From Hofstenia miamia (taxonomy: Eukaryota > Xenacoelomorpha > Acoela), in assembly GCA_004352715.1 (NCBI GenBank), contig SCFE01000024.1, positions 1,793,305-1,857,304 on the forward strand: DNA of 64,000 nucleotides, in the 5' to 3' direction. Position numbers and translations under genes: made by a program. Positions 21,876 through 34,212 of this stretch are shown here, one piece after another (the stretch's first letter is position 1; each line of letters opens with the position of its first letter). The notes beneath the pieces were generated by a model, which saw only the letters and a program-made list of their open reading frames with translations, made no database searches and was not told the DNA's origin.

Positions 21876-24664
21876 TACATTTTATAAAATATCATTGTAA
21901 CTCAATACTAGATAAAACGTAAGGTAGCACCTTTGATCTTTAATTTGAACAGCCGAAATAGTTTATCATTCAATACCTGTAAAAGTTGGCTGTCATAAAA
22001 TGGTCCACAAAGACCTAAATATTCTTCTTTCATGTGAAATTTAGTGTCAGCGACGGTGGATAAAAGGATAGTAATGCCATCAAGTTTTTTTACTCAAGAA
22101 TATTCGAATGTGTCATTATGATGCCAAAGACCCTAATTGTACATCTTATAATATTCCATAATAACACACAATTTACTATGTGCCTTCTAAGATCCAGAAT
22201 GAAGTGGAATTTTACAAAAGTTTTATGTTGGAATTTTCTTTGATTTCCTTTCTATCTCTTAGATAAGAAAGTGATAACCATTTTTATCGTAACGTTTTAC
22301 TTGGAATGTTTTTATACTTTTGTTATATATGCATCAGGAAAGTAAGCTAATAATTATAAGTATTATAGTTGTTCTTAAATCGCTTGATTTTCATTGGTTT
22401 CTGCATAATTGTTAGCGTGCTGTAATATATTATTGCTTCAAAATATAGGAGTGATCTAAGTTTATAATTATATTCTCATAATCTCTTGGGTTTGAAGGGT
22501 ATGAGATAGGATTTGAAAATACTACATGCTATATGATACCAATGAATGCATTTCGGTATTAATTCAAATTGACTATTATTACGCCACTTATGCAAGCGTT
22601 TACGTCTATATTCTTAAGACTTAATTTATACGCCTACTCAATGATCGGATCGTAAGGCATGTTTTTACCACAGATCCATCTTGTTTGTACTAGGGTTAGG
22701 GTAAGATTTACAGTTTGGGATATTATTGAAGCACTCGTTATTGCTTATATTATCTTTTGTCATAATGCTGATTCCCGAGCCCACGGTAAAAAGAGGGTAA
22801 CGATGTGTACTTTTTACATGTGGGTGCGGTAATAATCATTGAAACCCCGTCTGATTTAGTTTGTGGTGAATTCAGACGGTCGTCAGTGGTGACATTGGAA
22901 GTAAGGATGTGATTTTCTTACTAGTGTCAGCGACTTCAGTGCGTTTCATAGAACAAGTGCGACGGACTGCACATTGGTCTATTAAGATAGGCCTTGTCAA
23001 AATGTTTTGGTGGGCTCGTTGAGGCAGCTTTAGTGTGTAAAATTACGTTAGAGATCACAGAGCTTGTTAGACAACCTCATAATTACCAACTACTTGTTAG
23101 TAGCCTTGATTTGTGCAAGCAAAGAGAGTTTAACCTTTTATCAAAGCAGCAGCAATTTCCGCAAACTACGCTGATGTTATAACTCAAAGCAAAACAATAT
23201 TTTCTGTGGCAGGAGTTGCCAGATCCAGAAGTATCAGCATTTATAGCGGTCGCACACACTTAACGGTGAAGGTTCGTGTAGATCTTCGTATACCCACCGT
23301 TCTAGTTTCTTTACTCTTACTGTAATACCAATGCATTTGAAAATATTTGAATAGATGCCTAATATTTCAGTACCAAACACTTTTTCTATGCATTTGTGGA
23401 GTAGAGAAGAAACAGATTCGCACACTTTCTCATAAAACTTGTGACGATTTCCAATGAAAAGAAACGATGATAGACATAATTATCCAAGAAGTTTGGAAGT
23501 AATGATCTAGTGGATTAAGTGTCTACATTTCGTGTTTGATCAGTCAAATTTATATTCCTCTTAAGTGATGCAAAGAGGCTCGATTAATACTTCTATACTC
23601 ATGACGTCATTATGCCAGACTTGGTTTTCTTTGATTTCTAGTTGTGGAGAATTGTCAAAGAAAAAATTCCTATCAGAAGATGTATTTGTTCTCTACACTA
23701 TGTATACGTCGTTGAAGATTAAGTTAGTAATTGAAGATACTTCAATTAGTTTTTAAGTCACTTAAATTATGATTTAATTTTCCAACGCCCTGCATTTGTC
23801 GTTGATTAGTTTAAGTACTTTATAAATGGTTAAATCGTGATAGGCCGTCCCGTAATAATTTATTGGAGCTGTATTTCTTATTGAGATTTTAGCGACTTCA
23901 TTACCATTCCCTCGGACAGAATTCAATTGCTAAAGTCTGATTATTTCATTTTGACACTTGAACATTCGATCATTGACTAAGAAATTGAAAATGTTTATTT
24001 TGTCCATCTGTCTATTGATTTTGTCCTTAAATTATTTGTACAAACAAAAGTTTTCTCAATGGAATTTCATAAAAAAACATACATTTGGTTTTTTCTATAG
24101 TGCCTCAATATTTTAGGTGAGTTACGTTAAAGTGTGGGGATTTCCAATGATATCTTCACGTGTGGTTAAATCGCACTACATCATCAAACGTTGATTGTAG
24201 GTGAAATACTGGATTTCAAAATTTTCTAGAAGTTTTTATCAAGTAGAACTTTTCTAGTTGGTTCCTAAAAGAAATAGATGTTGAAAATTAACACACTGCG
24301 ATCTTCACGCCTGAGTTCATTTAATGAGAATAGTTAACATCAATCAAGTGTTTGATTTCTCAGTTGCTGGGATCACTTTGACCACTGACCCTTTAATCAC
24401 CTACCGCATCTAATCTCTAATTTATTTCGCGATCAAAGTGATAAAATGCGAAATCATAGACGTGCTCTTTAATTCGCGTTTATTAATTCGAATTAAGTAT
24501 TATTTGAAATATTAAATTCATATCTATATTTCTTTATTGAATTTCATTAATGTAGAATAATAATTTATTGGGTGGATTATTTCAAATATTTAAAGCGATT
24601 ATCGGAAGTAATAATTGATATTTTAATATTTTGCGAATTGTGTACCTTGTTAAAGTTCTAAATT

Positions 24665-24668
24665 ATAN

Positions 24669-24699
<31 letters not shown>
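24665..24699. repeat. (TA)n microsatellite with one N
   Basis: TA run with an N at 24668, probably an unresolved repeat length. Confidence 0.9.
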
Positions 24700-24701
<2 letters not shown>

Positions 24702-26812
24702 TAGAGTTTCCAAGCCTTTTTATTGAATACTTTCAATATGAAACCGATTTTCATTTAGATTTATAATCTGTGATCTGCCATGTTTAACGTTTTATAACGA
24801 AATTTGTTTTGGGAATGTTTTCCGGGCTGCTATTGATATGAGAAGGTTTTTTCATTTACTGCAGAGATGTGCAACATTATTTGTAAGGGCGCCACCTAAA
24901 AATTTTTTACTACGTGGAGCGACAGATTGTCACCCATTTTGTTGCTGATTTTCACAACAAATATTCATGTTGCTATCTATGCACACAAACAAAACTGCAT
25001 TTAAATTAAAAATGGAAATAAAACTGATCTTTATTTGTTTTATTCATATTAGATCTGAAAAAAAATAATAGATAGTGTCAAGAGTAACATACTAATTTGC
25101 CTCAGCAGAGATATTTTCAATAGTTATCGGGATCAACAAAAATGTTTGGCGAGCAGGATTGTGGCCAGCTGGCCGCCTGTTGCAGACCCCAGATTTAGTA
25201 CATTCGATCGAGAGTCTGCTACATTTACGACTATATGACTTTTGACTTGGAATTTTTAAATAGACAAGTATTGTAATTGATTTTGCAAAGAAACGAGATC
25301 TAAGGTTATGGATGCACAAATTATCTCCAAATATCCCCGTTATTACATAGATATTATTCAACATTGATCTTTTGTGACGTAGGAATCGTTATTATAGCAG
25401 AAGGATTCCAAAATTACTTAAGCAATGCATTCTTCTTATTTTGAATTTGAACATTTTATTGTGAAGTTATACCATTAGCGACCTGAATAACCTCATGAAC
25501 TTTGATGATCAGGGACATAAACAATAAACCTCACTATCATTTATTAAAATGAGAGTAGCATGGTTTTTCAACATGTGCTAACATAAAATTCGGTATTGAT
25601 AAAGCAATCTAAAACTGGTGGTAGACTTGTGACTCGCCCTTTGCCAAATTAACCAGTAAATCACTAAGGTTTTATTAAAATGAAATTAAGTTTAATGATT
25701 TTACACATATTCAATTATTTAAAGGCTATCTCCATGGCAACGCTTCTAAGCGTAAATCCTTTCATTAGAAAGTTAATATCTTCCTAAATAGCTTTAAAAT
25801 TTTTAATAATTAATAACTCTTTTGTTCAATATAGTAAGGATTTTTGGGCGTAAACTTTTATTACTTCTCTGTGCTTTACACTTTCATGTTGTCTTACAGA
25901 GAGGGAATCGCTATCGTTAAAACACCATTTGCTAAGGCCGTCTTAAGGATTTTTTGGAAGAACTAATTGTATTGGCAACTATCGAATTTTTTTTACATTT
26001 ATAATAAAAACCGCAATCTCAACCGCATGCGTAAGTTTAAAATAACTATAATATTTTATTAACCTTAAGCAGCTTTCTATCGTTTTAATTGGCGTCCCCA
26101 AGGGGGGAGACGCGTCCCCTCCAATTTTAAACATGCAGCCAAATATTTTCAAGGTTACTGTTGGGTATGGATGGAACCACAAGTGTATTGCAAACTCTAT
26201 TGCAAAATCTACTTGAATATTCTGCCATGGAGATAGTTTTAGCAGAAAACAATTGCACATATAATCTACTGTTATTAGAGGATTACAATTTTCACCGATT
26301 GTCTAAGACAGTTATTATTATCATTGTGAAGCGATGTTCCAGCAATATTTTGAAGAGTTTTTGAATTTTTTAAACTATCCGGCAAGCGCAAGCTATTGCT
26401 GTAATTAGACTTTAAAGTATTATTCATTTGTATGAAGACATATATTCATAACTGTTGTATCTGCGAAATATTACATCAATGAGTGCATTTTGTAATTTGG
26501 CAAAGTCCAATTTAATTTAGTTAATAAGGTATCAATATTTAAACGAAAATTTACCATGGATTTTACTGGTTCTAATGATTTTTTTCAGTGTTAATTGGAA
26601 TATCATGTTATTTTAATTCTTGTATAAATTTCAAAGTTTTAAGTGAATTATGTTTTGGAAGAGAATAGAAATAATGACGTTATCCAACTGGATAATGAAG
26701 TTTTTTCATTAAATTTCTAAAGCTGTTACAATAAGTTTTACGGAAAAAATGCAAGATAATGCAAGTCCAATCTATAGCAATTTCTGTTTTAGTATATTTT
26801 CGTGGCTAACCT

Positions 26813-26836
26813 CAGGGCCTACTTAAGTAGGCCCTG
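26813..26836. other. perfect 24-base palindrome
   Basis: The sequence is CAGGGCCTACTT followed by its exact reverse complement with no spacer. It is GC-richer than its surroundings. There is no gene nearby other than the host intron, and its role is unknown. Confidence 0.9.
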
Positions 26837-27713
26837 CTAACTTATACCCAAACTAATCGTAATAAACCATATTGACCCCAATCGGCATTTGAGGATTAAG
26901 GTAGGATCCCCCTATGAACATATTATTCCAGTCCCCTCCACTTTGAAAAACCGGCGACGCCTCTGTAACTCACAGAACGTTTTCCCACATTTCCCTAAAA
27001 TTTTCTCCAAACCACCTATGCTCGTATTAGGAAATTTGATAATCATGGGATATTGATACATATACATGTATCGATTAATATACTCCCACCGATATACCAT
27101 AATTAGTACAAAATATTTTAACTAAACCACATCCTCAAAGTCAAATACATGAATTCCGGCAATGACAAACAGCGGGTTGCGCAATTGTCAAATGTGTTAG
27201 ATGAAGTTTAACTTCGAATGAAGAGGGACAATGAGACCAGTGTATCCATATGGCCCACATAAATCCGTGATTTTTTACTGGCTCCCAACGTGCGGCCAAC
27301 TCTTTTATATACAGTTGTACATCTAGAATGAAAGTTCTTGAAGGATATTTATTTCTATAGTCTAAGTAAGTTGAACATGCTAATTGATTTAAGTTAATTG
27401 CTCTTGTTGTACGTTTGATTGTGCTTACATTTCACAGTTTGCCTCATGCTGATGTCACAGAAATCCATAGATAGACTTACAATTCAATCCCAAAGCTAGG
27501 AAATATAACCAGTCCCAGCGCCTATTATTTTTTCATCTAAATTTGCTTCAATGAATGAAATGTTGACAACTATTATTAATCTGTTGCCATGTAATTTAAT
27601 CAAAATTCATAGCATATTTAGCTACTGTGATGTGAAGTATGAAGGTCGGATTTGTTTATGCTTTTGAGTATAATACGTATTTAAGTTTTCCTAAGCAAAG
27701 TGGAATATTTTAG

Positions 27714-28015
27714 GTAAGCAAGCGCAACAAACAGGTTGAAGTCGTTCTTTCTTCAATTGACGGCCGTGAACGCAAAACTGTTATGAATTGGACTCAACAG
27801 GACATGCATTTGGGAAGAGTTTGGGTACGATACAAAGGTCCTTCCAGCGAGGAGCCCATTCGAACGACTATTAAGCTCACTGTTCATGACAGCCTTCAAC
27901 CAGAAGACCTCAGCTTCACCAAAACGGACCTAACAATCAAGGTCTCGCCTTTTGACAACATTCCACCTCGGAGAGCTACTGATATCAGCAACAACATCAC
28001 AGTTTATAATTATGC
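27714..28015 (+). CDS. FRAS1/FREM-like exon 5 of 16 (rest of CSPG repeat C, start of D)
   Basis: Acceptor ATTTTAG followed immediately by GTAAGC; donor GTAAGA; 302 bases, entering in phase 0 and leaving two bases. VSKRNKQVEVVLSSIDGRER forms the mid-repeat turn. MNWTQQDMHLGRVWVRYKG is the T-Q-x-D and I-x-Y segment, and IKLTVHDSLQPEDLSF is the 'x-V-x-D' segment. VSPFDNIPPR is the inter-repeat linker. It ends NNITVYNYA, the first strand of repeat D, with an NIT sequon. Codon use is clearly less AT-rich than the flanks. Confidence 0.9.
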
Positions 28016-30475
28016 GTAAGACTTGTTCACCATTTTTATTGCTCTTAGTTTTTTACTAAATATAACGTTGACATAGAGTTTCATTTAATCATAATTATTT
28101 GTTTTTGGCCGTATTCGTAAGATGCTCGCATATCATTAATAAATTTACATCATTTCTGCTTACTAGCATTTGGTAAATTTTCAACTTCGACAATGCATTA
28201 TATTATCATAACTTATGAGACTCTAAAGCTGATAGTATTGAAAATTTGTTATTTAATCGAATCATAGATCGTTCGCGACTTTATTCTCTTCGAGGACAAC
28301 TTTTTTCATTTACGTAATTTTATCACGCACAGGATAATGTATCTGAATGTTAACCGTTGCTGTGCAAATTTGTTCATTATCGGTAATGATATCTATCATT
28401 CTCATTTTCTTTTGTGTGGTAACTGGATTTTGTCGTTCTTTCAATCGATTGTGTATGAATTATCCGATGGAACAACTGATATACTGAAGCACTTGACATG
28501 ATTTTCACTCATTGCACAGGCTGTTGTTCTTACAGATTTTCATTACAGTGTTTAATAAAAATTTTTGTTCCCTTCAAACAAGTTACAATTTCACAATTCT
28601 ACCATTTAAACACGAAAAATCTTAGAATTTTTTCCGATTTTTATTTTCTGATTGTGTTTAGGTAAGATTACCTTGATCTGCAAATCTATGTTATTGAGGA
28701 AGTTATTTTCTATATTAGTTGTTTTATTTACATATTCTATACCTGACTGGAGTTGATTGATGGGTGCAATAGATATAAAGGCTTCAATCAAAATGTTGAA
28801 ATCCTTTCAAATTTGCTTGCCTACTTCAATTGCGTCGAAAGTTGAACTTACATTTTCGAATGGCTCCAGATTGTCTGAGTAGAATTTCACTAAATAATTA
28901 CACATCTCTAGCAACCTGAATAGCCATTCGTCATGAGACTAGCATATAGCTTATCTAAAAAGGAACCTAACACATTCATAAAAATCGCTCCAGATTATCT
29001 GAAAATATTACAAGTAGATTCTTTCTAAGCACCATAATTTTTGTACAAATTGCACAATGTATCTAGTGTTGCAAATATTCACCCGATTATTTATATCAAG
29101 GAGAAAAACCCGATCGTATGTATTACACAATAGAAACCGTGTTTCAACAAGCCAATAATAGCTAAAAGAAAGTGTCCATTATTTTTCCTGGCATTGTGTT
29201 ATCGATGGCTTCTACTCCTTATTGTACTACTGATCTAGATGTGTTATAGCCCCCCATGAAAGATCAATTTGGGGGAATGTGTTTCAATATCATTATCATA
29301 AAATAATGGTGCTTAAATTTTTGACAAGATCCAATTTTAAATGTTCAATATCTATATTATATCAATGAAATTTTCGAAAGAAGAGCCATTGTGAATTACC
29401 AACGATATTTCTTTGAGTGATGTTTTGCTCTGCTTACACGATGTGAGATGAAAGAGGACTGAAAGAGACTTTTGAAAATTTTAAGTTTTTTATGTGCTTT
29501 AAGCCATCATCAACAAGTTGAATGACAAAAACTGTATGAATATGAACCATTCAAGAAGTTACAAGTATATTGCAAAATTATTTGACGACCTTAGTTTCTT
29601 ATAAATTTTTAACAGAAATTATTCTACTTTGGTCATTTCACTGAACGGGTAACCCACACCCTATAGTAGCCCCTATGTGACACACTACCAATGCGTTAAT
29701 TTCAATAATTTGCAAAATATATTAAATGATTTAGATATTTGGATAGCCAGTTGTCATTGCTTCATATCTATCTTTAGTACTGTAAATTGTCACTGTTTGA
29801 CGTTTTATCACCCCATTCTGTATATTTGAACTACCATCATATTTGTGACCAAAATATAATTATTAGGAGAAATCTATTATTACACTATAATATTTATTTA
29901 AGAATGCACGTTATTTCTCTGAGATTGCCTAAAGGAATTGTCATGTATTCTGTCCATATTTGCCTCGGCATTTTATAATATTGGAAAAGAAGCAGAAGTG
30001 GTCTTTCGAAAAGTATTTGAAAAGTTTTGCTTTAAGTTTGGAGGGTTTCTCCAAACAGTCAATATCTGACTTGGTGTGGGTGCAGTTAAAAAGGACTTTT
30101 TTCTATAAATTAAGAACGTTCTGCGTAGTAGATTGTTTGTTTTGATATTGCCATTTGAAAAAATTTGCATATATCAATTTGATATATAAAAACCTGTATA
30201 TGACTATCAAATTATAAGTAGTTAAAATTTTTCAACAAAAAATTATCTAAGCTAATTGGACAAATCTTGATTTATTTTTCAGAAGAGTCAATGTGCCAGT
30301 TTTCCATAGGAACGGGCGTCCCGCACTTTTCTCTTTTACTGTGTTCGAAGAACCCATTTGAAATTTACTTGCTACTATTGAAATGTTACTTAAATATAAA
30401 GTTGAAATCTATTTTTTAAATTTTTTATTAAATTTTATGCATTTTCGTATTACTGTTTACATTTCTTTGATTTAG
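28016..30475 (+). other. intron 5 (2.5 kb)
   Basis: AT-rich, phase 2. The only notable item is a strong-looking acceptor (TTTATTTTTCAG) at 30282 followed by 25 open codons in the required phase and a stop; see findings. The protein reads smoothly if this is skipped. Confidence 0.65.
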
Positions 30476-30740
30476 CACTACTGTAATAAGTGGCGATAGT
30501 CTACGGTACTATGATCGCGGAAGTACAGAAGGTAACCTTCTTTACAGATTGAAAACAACTCCGTTCGACACCGATGCTACTAACCCATTACTAGCGGGAG
30601 AAATTCGCGTGAAAAATGGGCAGATGTTCGTCCAACAATTCACCTTCACACAGAATGAGGTCAACGACAAAAAGGTCTATTATTACCCGCCAGACAAAAC
30701 ACACGGAGTTGCTAATCGAATCATCGAATTTGTTTATGAG
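30476..30740 (+). CDS. FRAS1/FREM-like exon 6 of 16 (CSPG repeat D)
   Basis: Acceptor GATTTAG, donor GTAATT; 265 bases, entering with one base and leaving in phase 0. The peptide begins TTVISGDSLRYYDRGSTEGN (the 'I-x-x-x-x-L-x-x-x-D' opening), then LLYRLKTTP, AGEIRVKNGQ, QQFTFTQNEVNDKKVYYYPP (FTQ-x-x-V and I-x-Y-x-P-P segments) and RIIEFVYE. The next exon completes it with VEDEAGN. The phase match to exon 5 makes a split Ala codon. Confidence 0.9.
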
Positions 30741-32284
30741 GTAATTGATTTGCGACGGAAGTCGTTTGAAGTATTAATATCATTAGGCATCCAAAGTAAA
30801 CCACTGCTCTTTCGACAAAGCTATTCTGAAATAACAATATAATTATGGTTATAAATTTATGAACATAAATGGCAATAATTAAATATTAAAGAACAGCCCT
30901 GTTGTTTCTTGTCGAGATTATGGATTAGAAACCAAAGGCATTGCTATTTCGGTATTCCAATGAGAGCAGAGAATTACTGCAATTTCAAAATGATTTTGTT
31001 ACAAACAATGTGAAACTTTTTGTTTTAGCGAAGAAAAAATATATATTTAAAAAGTTTGCCTGTCAACTTATTTTTTGTTTTTTTAAACAAAGATTTAATA
31101 TAGCTGTTAAAGATCTAGCTATTCAACTAATTTGTAAAACAATTACCTATTGCTCGTACGAAACCTAATTAGTTCGTTTTGACCTAATTGCCTATGAAAA
31201 TATAAAAATTGTGTTCCCTTTTTCACAACAAAGAATTTTCGATAGGGATATTTACTTAGTTCTTCATAATGCCTAATCATCGCAACAAATAGTAGACATA
31301 GATTGAGCAAGGACAACTAGAATAACTAATAAAATTGTAACTAATGTAATATGATTTATGTTAGGTTTATCAATCTACACTTCAAGAGGACTCCGAAGAT
31401 GCATGAAGTACCTTATTTATCTTATTTAATCATGTGCTGTTTCATGAACAAACAAACTATGTTGGCTAAAGCTTCTCAAACTTTGCAAAAAATGTGCATT
31501 TATAGATTCAGCAGTTAAATGTATTGCGGGCGACCAGGTTTAAAACTCTATTGTTAATGAAAAACTGCAGAACAGTAGAACCACAAAATGGGGCCAATTT
31601 CAATGATTACATAATGGTATAAAACGTCAATTCAAAAATAGTTTAATATTTTTTGTTAGAGCTCAAATAGCACTCAGACCCAAATATGTTGAAATCTAAT
31701 TATCAGAGAGGACCCAAACGACAATGAAATAGGACGCGATGTTTTTCTCTTAACCAAGTTTGTTGTCCAATGTTTTCAGTCGATTGGCGTACTGTATCTT
31801 TAGAATAATACAAAATTACTGGTTGACTGCTCACTTTGCTTTCAAAATTTCATGCTTCTGAGAAACGAGGAAATTAAAATTAAAATTCTGTACAGTAAAG
31901 AGTTTTCGTAATTGACTTTATTATAGCATTAAAGTTCAGAAACTCCTTTATTTTTCCCAATTTCTCTTTTCTCACATTTCTTCTCATCTAACAGTATTAA
32001 CTATGGTGAGTTTTTAAAAAAAAATGCATCACTTTTTACAAATCAGTTGGTAGTTTACGATATTTCTGCATTTAATTAGGAATAAAATTATTTTTTATTT
32101 AAGCATCCCAAGCATATTAATTCTTAAAATCATGACGATTGTAGGTACTTGCAATACGTCTTCCTTTACAAGGGCGTAGATAATTGAAAAATGGCTAAAA
32201 GTAAGCGAATATATTTGAAGAATAGAACCATTAAAAGGTTAAAATATAGGAAAATGTAGGGCAAACAGCAAGCATTAAGTAATA

Positions 32285-34163
32285 CGTCATGTGTAAAGAA
32301 CAGTTAAATAAATTAAAATTTCAAAGTCGAAAAGAAGTTGAACAGTGTTTTTTCAAACAATTACAAACTAGTAGAGATAAATGAAGCTTTTTAAATAAAA
32401 TGTTAGGAAAACAATCAGGAGCAGGTCACATTCCATGTATAAGATCACCAAATGGTTCTAAATTAACGGAAAACCACGATAGAGCTACCCATCTGAACGA
32501 TATTTTCATTGATTTAGGAAAGAATCTTGGAACTTCAATACTATTTTGCAACAAAGAAGTTTCTTCATATAATTCACGTTTTGGTATATAACCCGTCCGT
32601 CAAGAATTGTATAAAGCAATTAAGAAACTAGATGTACACAAATCCATCGGATCATCAAATATTCCGGTTTTTTGTCATCAGGTAACTATATCCTGAATGC
32701 ATCGAGCATCTGCTAAATATATACAATTTTCCAAATATATATACATTTCCAAATGCATTAAAAAGAGCGATTATAATTCCAATTTTCAAGAAAGAAGACC
32801 CTTTAATAGGAAGTAATTACAGACCAATAGCTCTGTCAAATCTATTGTCAAAAATTTAAACGTCTCATGTAATCAAATCATCGAATATCTTGATACTCAT
32901 AATATTATCAGCAAGCCCCAATTTGGATTTAGGAAGGGAGTATCAACGGTAGATGCGCTATTAAATTTCACAGAGGCAATTCGATCAAACTTGAATAATA
33001 ATAAGTGCGCATCAGTTGCCTTGTTTGATTTAAGCAAGGTATTCGATATCTTAGATTTTGTAATTCTTTCCAACAAACTTTCTGACTATGGTTTCAGCAA
33101 AAACAGTTTTAGTATAATAAAAAGTTTCTTAACAGAACGGCTGCACCGAGTAAGGTATACATTGTTCATACAAAAAATGCATAAGAGGTGTACCCAAGGC
33201 ACAATTATGTGTCCGTTACTATTTACAATATATACAAATAGTTTGCATCAGTGTTCTAAATTTAGTAAAATTTATTAATACGCAGTTGACGCCTGCATTG
33301 TCAGTTTCAATGAGAACCCGAATAAATCAATACCTGAACTGTCTGTAGATATAGAAAAATCATAGAATATTATAACTCATACAGACTAAATATAAATGTA
33401 ACGAAAACACAGTTCATTGTTTTTGTCCAAAGAAAAAGAATTTGCAACTAAATATTTAAATCTATAATAGTGCAGAATAAACATGTAAATCCGACAAATG
33501 AAATCAAATATCTTGGGGTAACGATCAATAAACAACTCAACTAACAAAAATTCATCCACGAGAAAATACGCAAAATGTCGATGGGAATTAGATACTTGGC
33601 TCAATTAAGACATTTCGGCCAGTTTAAAGATCTAGTCAGAACCTTGGTAATGAGCTCATACAACTATGCATGTCAATTACTTCTTGGCAGTTTATCCCAA
33701 AAAGAGAATTATAAGCTCGCAAAAACATTTAATTGGGCCATGTGGACAATTCATTTTGTTAAGAAACACGAACCAGTACACTACTTAATATCATCATGTA
33801 ATACTTTATCACTAACTTATAACACGCAGTACCTTCACTTTGGAAATTATATAAATTAATTAGACAAAAAGATCCAACACTTAATATTAAATATAATGCG
33901 AGAAATAAGCAAGTGTCGATTGTTAATCCGATAAAATCAGTTTACTTAGCAAAGTCCTTCTCAAATGCAGTTTGTAGACTATGGACCAATCTCGATTTAG
34001 ACATAAGATCTGCGCCAAATGCTGCAAGATTAAAAAAACAACCTTTTGATATGACAAAAGGATTTTGGGACGTGTGGATAAGCAGAGCAAATTGAGTTTA
34101 TGTAAACATTTGAAATATTTTATTGTATTATTTTATAAAAATCACATTTGCTAATAAATCATT
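32285..34163 (+). mobile_element. decayed non-LTR retrotransposon (LINE), RT and 3' end
   Basis: Read across several frames, the relic shows a linker region (GKQSGAGHIPCIRSPNGSKL, then a THLNDIF segment) and RT motifs: KPQFGFRKGVSTVDALLNF, VALFDLSKVFDILDFVILSN (the 'F-D-x-S-K-A-F-D' motif) and QGTIMCPLLF (the 'Q-G-x-x-x-x-P-x-L-F' motif). The catalytic box reads YAVD in place of YADD. A C-terminal part follows, ending FWDVWISRAN. Several frameshifts and stops separate these pieces. It looks like a CR1/jockey-group element by motif order, but the clade is not certain. Confidence 0.8.
32991..33278 (+). pseudogene. RT core fragment of the first LINE
   Basis: An open frame of 95 codons reads ASVALFDLSKVFDILDFVIL and then a QGTIMCPLLFTIYTNSLHQC segment. 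The box that should be YADD follows in another frame as YAVD. The second catalytic Asp is kept but the first is changed to Val, and the frame is broken. Confidence 0.8.
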
Positions 34164-34198
<35 letters not shown>

Positions 34199-34212
34199 AT
34201 TGTTGTTGTTGT
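34164..34212 (+). repeat. (TTG)n microsatellite tail of the LINE
   Basis: About sixteen TTG units with one TTA interruption directly follow the LINE 3' end. Short tandem-repeat tails replace poly(A) in several LINE clades, so this is the likely 3' terminus. The same tract recurs at 35184 because of the 1-kb duplication. Confidence 0.8.

Larger units (their letters stand above)
17894..27713 (+). other. intron 4 (9.8 kb), the longest, with two DNA transposons
   Basis: Contains the KRBA2-like transposon (19046-21081) and a deleted Tc1 element (21232-21875), only 150 bases apart. It also has a (TA)n run with one N (about 24665-24699) and a perfect 24-base palindrome (26813-26836). Elsewhere it is AT-rich with no recognisable exon. 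The reading frame joins cleanly from exon 4 to exon 5. Confidence 0.75.

Noticed and set aside
34164-34212. TTG tract considered as a CRISPR or satellite array
   Set aside because: It is a simple trinucleotide run with no spacers, at the end of a LINE in a eukaryotic intron.
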